This document shows positions 36,563-44,973 of a stretch of DNA of 64,000 bases, piece after piece. Source of the DNA: Carboxylicivirga litoralis (GTDB taxonomy: Bacteria > Bacteroidota > Bacteroidia > Bacteroidales > Marinilabiliaceae); NCBI RefSeq assembly GCF_025499605.1, contig NZ_JAFMVC010000009.1, positions 114,404-178,403 on the forward strand. The letters are read 5' to 3'. Position numbers and translations under genes: made by a program. The notes under the pieces are model-generated. The model did not search any database. It was not told the origin of the DNA and saw only the letters and a list, made by a program, of their open reading frames with translations. How positions within the stretch are numbered: position 1 is the first letter of the stretch; every line of letters begins with the position of its first letter.

Positions 36563-38281
36563 TTAGTTGTTTTCCAGAGCGCGTTTTTCTTCTAATTCAA
36601 CCTGCATTATTTCACAGGTCTTCTTATCGATGGTATAGAAATACAAAAGGGCCGCACATGAAATATAAAGGATACCCGGAATTACAGATATCATTAATTT
36701 GATGCCGTTGATAGTCGATTCGGTTTGCACAGCATTGGCCTCAAACTTAAACAACACCAATAGCCAACCAGCCAATGCACCACCTATGCCCCATCCGGCT
36801 TTTTGGGCAAAGGTGGCTGCCGAGAATACCAAACCGGTTGCACGTTGACCAGTTTTCCATTCGGTATAATCAGCTGTATCGGCCAACATCGTCCAAAGCA
36901 ATACCACCGCAGGTGCATACGTGAATTTGGCCAAGATATTGAAGATATAAATCAGGGTATAATCACCGGCTTCGGGTATATACAACAGAGCAAAGAAGAT
37001 GCCTGACAAAATGGTACTGGCCATAAAAACGTTACGATTACCAAACCGTTTAGCCAGAGGTTTGGCTATCGGAAGTCCAACAATCAAGGCAATACTGCTG
37101 ACTACATTAAATAGCTGAACGTTTTCTTCGGTTCCTATGTAATACTTAAAATAATAAGCAATAGACAGGTTTTGAAGCGCAAACATGATAAATGAAACAA
37201 TGCCCACCAAAGCTAAAATAATCCAGGGGCGATTCGAACCTAAATTTTTAATATCGGACCATATGGACTGGTTCTGAACCAAAGGTGGCGTCACCCGCTC
37301 TTTTGTTGAATAGAATGTTATTAGGAAAAACACGACACTTAAAAGCCCCAGAACCATTAGGGTATACTGGTAGCCTTTAGCCTTATCAACCGTATTGTCA
37401 TTGGCTCGCACATCAATAACCGTTTCTTTTGTGTCGGCGCTGATGTAATGCACATCTTCGCGAGCCATAGGATAAGATATAACACTGGCCATTCCTTCGC
37501 GTGATTTGATGCTGGTGGAGTCAAAAGCTGCGATGGAGGCGCCATAAGCTAACGTATCGTTGGCGGCTGGTTGCACCACCACATACAACAGACCTTGTGC
37601 TGATTTGGCATCCGTGTCTTCAATTGAATAAACCAAGGTGTCAATACCAACAAAACCTGGCTTAAGCTGGTAACGAATGCTATCGCTGTTCACCACTTCA
37701 GCCTTTCCTCCTTTTAACGATTGCGTGACGATACTGGTGGTAAACTCTCCTTTTCCAAAATAAATAGCCATGGACAAAGCCAGCCCGGTCACAATTAACT
37801 GACCAGAAAAAGCACTGATAAAGCGATAGGTATTAATGCCGGCACGTTCATTAGAGTCTGAAGTCATTACTGCCATAAGCGACGAATATGGCAAGTTAAT
37901 AGCCGTGTAGGCTGTCATCAGCATAAAATAAGTAACAGCTGCCCAGATAATTTTTCCGGTTTGATTTAAATCGGGGGTTGTGAAGGTTAAAACAGCTAAA
38001 ATAGCGTATGGTACAGCCGTATATAAAATATAGGGGCGAAATTTTCCCCAGCGTGTATTGGTGCGATCTGAAATTACACCCATTAATGGATCATTAATCA
38101 TATCCCACACACGCGCAATCAACATAATGGTACCCGCTGCTGCTGCAGAGATGCCAAATGTATCGGTATAAAATATTAGAATCCAGAAACCTACCATATC
38201 CCAAACAAAATGGGAAGCGGCGTCTCCTAGGCTGTAGCCAATTTTTTCTTTGATAGATAGTTTAGCTGCTGTAGTATTCAT
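36563..38281 (-). CDS. GPH-type sugar:cation symporter with inserted Ig/cadherin-like domain
   Basis: 572 residues against about 450-480 for the family. Five N-terminal helices with the cytoplasmic signature SDRTNTRWGKFRPYIL (71-86), then an insertion at about 177-302, then the remaining helices from LMVLGLLSVVFFLITFY on. The insert lies between helices 5 and 6, on the periplasmic side by the usual GPH topology. It contains PGFVGIDTLVYSIEDTDAKS and ETVIDVRANDNTVDK, reminiscent of tandem Ig/cadherin-like repeats. Transport of glucan oligosaccharides is inferred from context. Confidence 0.85.
   Translation of the reverse strand: MNTTAAKLSIKEKIGYSLGDAASHFVWDMVGFWILIFYTDTFGISAAAAGTIMLIARVWDMINDPLMGVISDRTNTRWGKFRPYILYTAVPYAILAVLTFTTPDLNQTGKIIWAAVTYFMLMTAYTAINLPYSSLMAVMTSDSNERAGINTYRFISAFSGQLIVTGLALSMAIYFGKGEFTTSIVTQSLKGGKAEVVNSDSIRYQLKPGFVGIDTLVYSIEDTDAKSAQGLLYVVVQPAANDTLAYGASIAAFDSTSIKSREGMASVISYPMAREDVHYISADTKETVIDVRANDNTVDKAKGYQYTLMVLGLLSVVFFLITFYSTKERVTPPLVQNQSIWSDIKNLGSNRPWIILALVGIVSFIMFALQNLSIAYYFKYYIGTEENVQLFNVVSSIALIVGLPIAKPLAKRFGNRNVFMASTILSGIFFALLYIPEAGDYTLIYIFNILAKFTYAPAVVLLWTMLADTADYTEWKTGQRATGLVFSAATFAQKAGWGIGGALAGWLLVLFKFEANAVQTESTINGIKLMISVIPGILYISCAALLYFYTIDKKTCEIMQVELEEKRALENN
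37376..37753 (-). other. Sequence encoding the inserted domain of the transporter
   Basis: Encodes residues about 177-302. One part reads like the end of an Ig/cadherin-like repeat (YQLKPGFVGIDTLVYSIEDT, then LLYVVVQPAANDT). The other reads like the beginning of one (TVIDVRANDNTVDK, compare the common VDVLANDTD). The second GPH transporter in the locus lacks it. Confidence 0.55.
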
Positions 38282-38299
38282 TTGGACAGGCTTTAATGT

Positions 38300-39097
38300 T
38301 TATTTTTGATAAATCCTTACATAGTCAATTTCCATCGTTTGAGGAAATGCCAATGTATCAATCCCGTTAACGCTCCCCCACGCACCACCAACAGCCACAT
38401 TCAGGAGCAGATAAAATGGTTTTTCGTAAGGCCATTTATCAACGCCCAAACCTTCATTACCATAAACAAAGTATTGCTGATTATCGACAAAAGCTTTCAT
38501 GGTGTCGGGCGTCCATTCCAGAATATAATTATGAAATTGCGTATCCACATCGGGCACTTTTAACGTGGCAGTTTGCTGTGTGCCGGTTTGCCACTGGTAA
38601 TCTTTGGAATGCGCCGAAGCATGGATAACTCCCAAATCATAACCCACGTGTTCCATAATATCAATCTCACCGATGTTGGGCCAGTTACCATCATTAAAGG
38701 TCCAGCCACCGGGCATCATCCAAATGGCCGACCAGGTACCAACACCCTTGGGCAAACGCGCTCTAACTTCCACTTTGCCGTGCTGCCAGTCGGCTTTCGA
38801 CATTAATCGAGCCGAGGTAAACTCTTTATCTTCAAAAGGCTCATGAATGGCTGTAATATGCAATTTACCATCATCGACCCAGGCATTTTCCTGACGTGCT
38901 TTTGTGTAAAACTGGGCTTCCTGGTTGCCCCAACCATGTACATTACCTTCCTGGTCATAAGCCCATTTACTCGAATCGGGTAATCCAACATAATCAAACT
39001 CATCCTGCCACACAAGCTTATAATCATTTGTTGAGTTGTTACAGGCGGCCAAGGTCAATAACAAAAATCCGGTTATCACTGTATAAATATTGTTCAT
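38300..39097 (-). CDS. GH16 beta-glucanase, lipoprotein (A)
   Basis: 265 residues, almost entirely the GH16 domain after a lipobox (LLTLAAC). Start of the domain YKLVWQDEFDYVGLPDSSKW; catalytic motif NIGEIDIMEHVGYD; end ALPQ-like segment with VRIYQK. Close in layout to the lipoprotein GH16 at 47198-48010, so the two are paralogues. Lipid anchor places it on the outer membrane, outward- or inward-facing. Predicted endo-beta-1,3- or mixed-linkage glucanase. It sits between the two transporter genes. Confidence 0.9.
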   Translation of the reverse strand: MNNIYTVITGFLLLTLAACNNSTNDYKLVWQDEFDYVGLPDSSKWAYDQEGNVHGWGNQEAQFYTKARQENAWVDDGKLHITAIHEPFEDKEFTSARLMSKADWQHGKVEVRARLPKGVGTWSAIWMMPGGWTFNDGNWPNIGEIDIMEHVGYDLGVIHASAHSKDYQWQTGTQQTATLKVPDVDTQFHNYILEWTPDTMKAFVDNQQYFVYGNEGLGVDKWPYEKPFYLLLNVAVGGAWGSVNGIDTLAFPQTMEIDYVRIYQK

Positions 39098-39112
39098 AGC
39101 TTCTCTTTATGA

Positions 39113-40558
39113 TTATTCTCCCTGATGTTTCACTTTTCCTCTGCGGGCAATCAATTGTTCTTTAATTTCATTCGCCTTTTCTTCGGTCAAATCGTAATTC
39201 TTCATGACAATAATGGCAATGATTCCGAAGATGATTGGAATGACTATGTCGGCAATACGAAGCCTTGTCATGGCCTCGGCCGACTGTACTTTTATATCTT
39301 CATTAAATCCAATGTAATGCAACACCACACCACTTAGAAACATGGCTATTGATTGACCAATTTTGGTCATCCACCAATATACAGCTCCAAACATGGCCTC
39401 ACGGCGCTCGCCGGTATTTAACTCATCTAAATCGCACACATCGGCTGTCATCGACATCATCAGTGTGAATAAACTCCCAATACCAAACGATAAAAATGGA
39501 ATAGGCATAAACATCAACCACGGGATTTCGGGATAGTTAAATCCCCACCATTTTAATATATAGCCCACAAAAGATAATAAAGTAGCAATGATGAACGCCT
39601 TCTTCTTCCCATACTTTTCGGCAATTTTAGTGATGATTGGGATAACGATAAACATGGTTCCCAGGGCACTTGCCGTTCCAAAAAGCCCGACCCAGATATT
39701 GGCTGACTCCTGATTTCCATTAAACCAGAAGTAAACAATGATATACATTGCAAACTGGGCAATAATCTGAAAACCATTGAAAATAAGAAATGTAGCTGCA
39801 CATAATTTTAAAAAGGGTTTATTAACAATGGTTAGTTTTATCCCCTTAAAAAATTCCTTGATGTTTTCCTTTAATTCGGCTCCGGATAAATTACGCGCCT
39901 TGTCCTGTTCAGGTACAATTATTTCTTTATTGAATAGGGCCGGTAAGATTCCAAGAACCATACATATAACCCCCACCCATATGGCGATTGTTTTGGCACC
40001 TTGTGGCGCACTTTCAAAAATTGTTGGCTCATAAATAATAACCCAAAGCCAGGGAGCAATCACCCAGGCAATCTGCCCCATAAACTGTGAAATAGCCATG
40101 AGGCGCGTGCGCTCATTATAATCAGGTGTCATTTCGTAGCCCAAACCAATTAAAGGCGTAGCAAAAATGGTGTAACCGATGTAAAAGAAAATGGATACAA
40201 TCAGAAAATAGAAGAAGTTATATAACTCACTGTTTTCAGGATTTAATTGCCACATAATCATATACGACACCCCTGCGATCACACTACCCACCAAAATATA
40301 AGGTTTTCTTCTGCCCCATTTCGATTTGGTGTTATCCGAAATGTATCCCATCAAGGGATCAGTGATGGCATCAATTATTCGTGGTACGGCCAACAGGGTA
40401 CCCACCAAAATAGGACTCATTCCCAGTGACATTACTAAAACAGCCATACACATCGTTAGTGCTGCCGGAAATAATTGGTTGGCCAAATGCCCCGAACCAA
40501 AGGTTACTTTCTGAAAGGTTGGAACCTTGTCTTCACGTGCTATTTTAATTGCCTTCAT
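39113..40558 (-). CDS. GPH-type sugar:cation symporter (standard form)
   Basis: 481 residues, twelve predicted helices, with the family motif YISDNTKSKWGRRKPYILVG after helix 2 and DYNERTRLMAISQF after helix 4. No inserted domain. It starts 4 bases after the phosphorylase stop, so the two are translated from one message. A cytoplasmic phosphorylase needs imported oligosaccharides, which makes this the best candidate for its supplier. Confidence 0.9.
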   Translation of the reverse strand: MKAIKIAREDKVPTFQKVTFGSGHLANQLFPAALTMCMAVLVMSLGMSPILVGTLLAVPRIIDAITDPLMGYISDNTKSKWGRRKPYILVGSVIAGVSYMIMWQLNPENSELYNFFYFLIVSIFFYIGYTIFATPLIGLGYEMTPDYNERTRLMAISQFMGQIAWVIAPWLWVIIYEPTIFESAPQGAKTIAIWVGVICMVLGILPALFNKEIIVPEQDKARNLSGAELKENIKEFFKGIKLTIVNKPFLKLCAATFLIFNGFQIIAQFAMYIIVYFWFNGNQESANIWVGLFGTASALGTMFIVIPIITKIAEKYGKKKAFIIATLLSFVGYILKWWGFNYPEIPWLMFMPIPFLSFGIGSLFTLMMSMTADVCDLDELNTGERREAMFGAVYWWMTKIGQSIAMFLSGVVLHYIGFNEDIKVQSAEAMTRLRIADIVIPIIFGIIAIIVMKNYDLTEEKANEIKEQLIARRGKVKHQGE

Positions 40559-40562
40559 CGAT

Positions 40563-43500
40563 TTATTTAAAGGTTACTTGTATAGATTTAAGCTCAGTAC
40601 TTCTATTAAAAATCAATGCAGACGTTGCTGCATCTATGGTTAATCCATCGAAGCGTTTTTGTTCACCGTCCTTCATATTAATCACGACCTCATTAACATT
40701 AGCTTTTGAATAAACCACGGGTACTTTACAAACTGTAAAACCAAGCTGTCCAGCTTCCAGGTTAATTTGCTCCTGATTGTACAAAGCATCGAAATGCTGA
40801 AACAGCTCAGGTGTTAAAAGCAACTCATCGGGATTAAACAATGCGGTATTAAAAGTGATTTGGCCGTTTTCAACATGCACACCCAATTCGCCCATGCGCG
40901 TCATCACATCCTCTTTCACCTGACCTGTCATTCCTGGCTGCTTCACTCCTGCTCCGCCAGGTGTATGCGAATAGGCATCGGTTGGGAAAGCACCGTATAA
41001 TTTTGGTGACTTATTTAATCCGATACCGGCTTTTATTTCGTAATAATGGTCTTTTAGGCGGCCTAATATTGTCTTATCAGCATTGGCTTCAATAGCAGCA
41101 AAGTAATTTTCCTGAACAGCCAGCAAGAGCTTTGACACCATGTGCCAGTAGATGCTTCCCAAGCCTTCGTAACCATAAAAGGTGCCCGAACGACCAGTAA
41201 ACGACTGATGGTCGAACATCTCCTCATGAATGGCTAATACGGCTGTTTTGCATCGTGCAATTAACTGACCATATTTAGTTGCATCAAGTCCATCAATTGC
41301 GTGAGTTAAATCATCGGCATTGCGAATGGTGCCATTGAAGTGATAATTACCCAGCTTATCCTGCGACAACACGCTGATGTTGTTGTCCTCAACCAATTGC
41401 TTTAATAGTTCAGAGCTTTCAACCTTATCGGCCGGAATCGAATTTCGCTCAATAAACAGTGGCAACTGACGATCGGGATAAAGAATATAGCTGTATTGGT
41501 CTTCGCGGAAAAGTGCACTTGTCTTTAAGGCATCCATCAACCCTAAAGTTTCTTCCCCATTTAAGTAACCGGCACTTAACACAGCCACCTGACCTTCCAG
41601 CATTTCGTACAAGTAACGCACCGACACACCCTCATCATCGAATGCCAGCAAATTGTAGGCATGGTACAAACCATCGGCCCGTTTATTAGCCCTGATAGAT
41701 TGGTCCATATAAGCCAGAGCCACATCCATAAACTGTTTTAATTCTTCTGCAGTGATGCTTGCTTTGGTTTCGCTAAACGATTGTTGATAAATACTGTTTC
41801 GATAGGTTTCTCCCGCTTTACCTAATACATCGGCAAAATGTTTTCTTTCTGCTTTTGTAAAGCCTTTTTTAAGCAGCTTAACATTGTCGACAAACAATGT
41901 ATTGATGGCTTCCAACAAGACTTTCACTTCTTCAGAAACCCTTAATTCCTTATGGGTCGTGACCGCCAGTTTATCAGTCCAGAATTTAAGGAAACGGCGG
42001 ATGTAATATAATGTCACCATGGACACTCCGCTTCCCACCAAAGCATTATTGGCATCGTTCCACTCCGGGCGTTGGGTGTTTAACCAGATACCGGCTTCGG
42101 GAATGAAGTTGCTTAGCTTAGCCAATAAAGTCACCAAAATTTTCTCCGTCAGGTTGACTTGGTAAAGACCTCCAACTTTGTTCTCCAGCATGCGGGCATC
42201 GGCTCCTAAGCCTTTTACCTTAGCTTTTATTTTATCGTTTAATTTGGCATCGAATAAGATAGTATCTTGCGGATTAGCAACGATATCGGCATATGACTTG
42301 ATGCGATAAGGCACGTTGGCATACACAAAAATATCTTTACTCAATAACTCATCCAGTTTGCCTGGATGGTATTTTTCAGAAAGCTCCAACAGTTTCTGAA
42401 GGTAAATAATCTGGTGATCGCCCCAGTAGCCAATGTAAGCCCATGGATCATGCGGATCGGGGCATTCCCAGTCGATACCTTCGCGTGTGATGCGATACGG
42501 GTTGTAACCATCAGGAGTCGAGGCATTGACAAACTTAGCAATCATACCCTCGATAAACTCAGGATACGACAAACCTAGTGCTTCCCAGTTCTGGAAGATA
42601 TCGCGCCAGTTACCCTGATAGTTGAGTTTCGGCGTACCATCCTCGTTCTTCGATTCAATGGAAAACTGGTTCCAAGGGCGGCTTGGATCGCCATGGCGAC
42701 GACTGAATGTTAAGGGCAGGTACTCATAAGCCAATCGCACCAAATCGGCATTGCCCGTTTTTTCTGCTGCTTCAACTAATTGTTTATACGTCAGTGTTTC
42801 AGCCAAATCATCTAACCATGTGGCAGCATCAGCTGCTACTTTAATGTTATTCTGATTAACATACAATTTAAAGTCAGATGATTCAATATTATAGCCATCG
42901 TTAAAAATACCACCACGCATCACATTAAACATGGTGTTGGAAAAATGACGGGCGCAACTCAACTCATCATTTCCTAACTGTAAGCCATCGGCATCGGCTA
43001 CAATTTCTATTAAGTTACTTGTGCCTTGCTCAATATCTTTGGCAATTAAAGCTTCAATAGCATTATCTGACTGAATCATTTGATTCAGGTTGGCCACATC
43101 TCCACCATCTTTATTAATATCGGCTACAATGCCCCAATTCTTCAATGTTTTAGGGTTAAGCGTCATTGTTGCGTTGAGCAGGTAGGTTCCACGTGCGGCT
43201 CTCACATCTTCTTCCTGCCGAATAGCCAGCCCTTTCTTAAATTGATTGACTTGTTTAGTCGATAAAAGAATTTGACGCTCCTTTAAACCAAAGGACCAAA
43301 CAGTGGTCGCTTTCAAAGCCTCACTCGGTTCAGCACGATCTACAGGAATGGAGCTTAATGAGAACAACCCAAGACCAGTTTCGGCTATTAATTCATTCTT
43401 TTTGTAGGCATCGAGCAGGTTGCTGAATTCATTCTGGAATGCATAATCGATTCCATAGGGCAATATATTCCGAATACCATCCAGAATTTCTAATTTAAGC

Positions 43501-44015
43501 GTCTCAGCACCTTCATTTTGGATAGTTGACTTACGAACAAATCCAAACTGCTCACTGTTGGCCCATTGATATTTAAAGCTTAAACCTAGGTCGTGGTTGA
43601 TTTCCTCGAACAGGATTTTATTGCCATAAATACTTTTGTATATATTACGGGTAGTTTTATATACCTGGCCTGAGTTGGTTGCAAATGGTTCCCACAAATA
43701 CGTTTTAGCATCTTTCTCCACTAAAATAGCTGTGGCACTACCGGTAATTCCTTTATAGTCATGAATTTTATCATCGGTATAGTAAGGAAACAAGGCATTG
43801 TTACGATCTTTTCTTCCCGCAGACAGTGAACCATTACTTGATAAGAACATCCAATGATCAGAGTCGCTGACGATTGACATAAAAAAATCGTCCATCTGAT
43901 CATAGTTACTAATCTTATAATACTTCTCGTTTTCACAAATTACGAATTGCCCTTCAACCTGGTCGCAACCTGAATGTAAATTCGTATTTCCTAAATAGAT
44001 CTCTCTCGTTTTCAT
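40563..44015 (-). CDS. Large inverting glycoside phosphorylase, GH149/GH94-like
   Basis: 1150 residues, no signal peptide, cytoplasmic. N-terminal beta-sandwich (to about 320), helical linker, then an (alpha/alpha)6 barrel with PDPHDPWAYIGYWGDHQIIY and FYGYEGLGSIYWHMVSKLLL, and a small C-terminal sheet. Size and blocks resemble the GH149/GH161 beta-1,3-oligoglucan phosphorylases related to cellobiose phosphorylase (GH94). Gram-negative glucan context favours GH149. Predicted reaction: phosphorolysis of beta-1,3-glucan oligosaccharides to glucose 1-phosphate. Assignment from memory of the family; not verified by alignment. Confidence 0.7.
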   Translation of the reverse strand: MKTREIYLGNTNLHSGCDQVEGQFVICENEKYYKISNYDQMDDFFMSIVSDSDHWMFLSSNGSLSAGRKDRNNALFPYYTDDKIHDYKGITGSATAILVEKDAKTYLWEPFATNSGQVYKTTRNIYKSIYGNKILFEEINHDLGLSFKYQWANSEQFGFVRKSTIQNEGAETLKLEILDGIRNILPYGIDYAFQNEFSNLLDAYKKNELIAETGLGLFSLSSIPVDRAEPSEALKATTVWSFGLKERQILLSTKQVNQFKKGLAIRQEEDVRAARGTYLLNATMTLNPKTLKNWGIVADINKDGGDVANLNQMIQSDNAIEALIAKDIEQGTSNLIEIVADADGLQLGNDELSCARHFSNTMFNVMRGGIFNDGYNIESSDFKLYVNQNNIKVAADAATWLDDLAETLTYKQLVEAAEKTGNADLVRLAYEYLPLTFSRRHGDPSRPWNQFSIESKNEDGTPKLNYQGNWRDIFQNWEALGLSYPEFIEGMIAKFVNASTPDGYNPYRITREGIDWECPDPHDPWAYIGYWGDHQIIYLQKLLELSEKYHPGKLDELLSKDIFVYANVPYRIKSYADIVANPQDTILFDAKLNDKIKAKVKGLGADARMLENKVGGLYQVNLTEKILVTLLAKLSNFIPEAGIWLNTQRPEWNDANNALVGSGVSMVTLYYIRRFLKFWTDKLAVTTHKELRVSEEVKVLLEAINTLFVDNVKLLKKGFTKAERKHFADVLGKAGETYRNSIYQQSFSETKASITAEELKQFMDVALAYMDQSIRANKRADGLYHAYNLLAFDDEGVSVRYLYEMLEGQVAVLSAGYLNGEETLGLMDALKTSALFREDQYSYILYPDRQLPLFIERNSIPADKVESSELLKQLVEDNNISVLSQDKLGNYHFNGTIRNADDLTHAIDGLDATKYGQLIARCKTAVLAIHEEMFDHQSFTGRSGTFYGYEGLGSIYWHMVSKLLLAVQENYFAAIEANADKTILGRLKDHYYEIKAGIGLNKSPKLYGAFPTDAYSHTPGGAGVKQPGMTGQVKEDVMTRMGELGVHVENGQITFNTALFNPDELLLTPELFQHFDALYNQEQINLEAGQLGFTVCKVPVVYSKANVNEVVINMKDGEQKRFDGLTIDAATSALIFNRSTELKSIQVTFK

Positions 44016-44030
44016 TATAAATTAATTAGT

Positions 44031-44951
44031 CTATTCTATTTCTTGAATTTCAAAAACCCTTTGCCATCGATCCGTTTCTCCGGGCATTAGCTTAATGTTT
44101 TTAAATAGTTCGGGACTAAGCACATGAGCCCGTCCCCAAAGGTTAATTTTATGAGGTATGAAATCGACACGTTCTGACAAGGCTAACTTTAGTTGCTTAT
44201 CAAGTAATGTCCAATGCTTACCGGCGCCTGATACCTGTGCTATGTTTTCAAAAAAGAAATCGGAAACAGGCGTACATTGCCAGCTTATTTGATTTTTAGA
44301 AAAAGACAGGCAGTCACCCGGGTTGAGACCTTCACTAAATGATAAAGCATTTATCTCATCACCAATACTTAGTTGTGTATGCTTTGATAGGAACCGGTTG
44401 CCAGGAGAAAGAAAGTTATGCACATATTCATTAGTACTAAACACCAGATGCCCCCTGTTTTCAAGTTGATAATCAATAATAAAACCAGAATCTGTCAGGC
44501 TTATCTTTTTTTCGAGATAAAAGGCCGATTGAGGATGCCTGTTAATACATGCTAATGTAACAGATAGATTTTCCATCCTGGTTGTAAATTCAAACGGCAG
44601 ATTATCATACTGATGAAAGAAATCATATGGCTTTGCATTTTCCTTCTTCAACAATCCAACACCTATTTTTGGAAAATAATCACCCGGTTGGCAACTATCG
44701 TAGCCAATGGCTTCACTAATGCCAAATTCATTAAAGAAACCTTTTCCTTGCATGAAAGAGTTGCTACCGGCTAATTCAGTGCTGCACAGTGGCGTGTTTT
44801 TCCACCACAATTGAACGACCTTGCCGGTCCAGTCAAATCGAGTGCCAACATAGCCTTCATGTGGCTCCTCAATACTCAGCTTTATATGTCCATTAAATAA
44901 CTCAATCATGTTATTGAATTGAAACGCCCCACTTTTATGTTCATTCATCAA
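44031..44951 (-). CDS. Galactose-mutarotase-like protein
   Basis: 306 residues, cytoplasmic (no signal). Beta-rich, with segments that recall the aldose 1-epimerase/mutarotase-like fold (FNEFGISEAIGYDS, FEFTTRMENLSVTL, STNEYVHNFLSPG with a conserved-looking His, LWGRAHVLSPELF). Fifteen bases before the phosphorylase gene. It could interconvert anomers of sugars released from the glucan, but the catalytic residues were not confirmed, so function is inferred from fold and position. Confidence 0.6.
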   Translation of the reverse strand: MMNEHKSGAFQFNNMIELFNGHIKLSIEEPHEGYVGTRFDWTGKVVQLWWKNTPLCSTELAGSNSFMQGKGFFNEFGISEAIGYDSCQPGDYFPKIGVGLLKKENAKPYDFFHQYDNLPFEFTTRMENLSVTLACINRHPQSAFYLEKKISLTDSGFIIDYQLENRGHLVFSTNEYVHNFLSPGNRFLSKHTQLSIGDEINALSFSEGLNPGDCLSFSKNQISWQCTPVSDFFFENIAQVSGAGKHWTLLDKQLKLALSERVDFIPHKINLWGRAHVLSPELFKNIKLMPGETDRWQRVFEIQEIE

Positions 44952-44973
44952 TCATTAAAAGGCTTAACAACGG

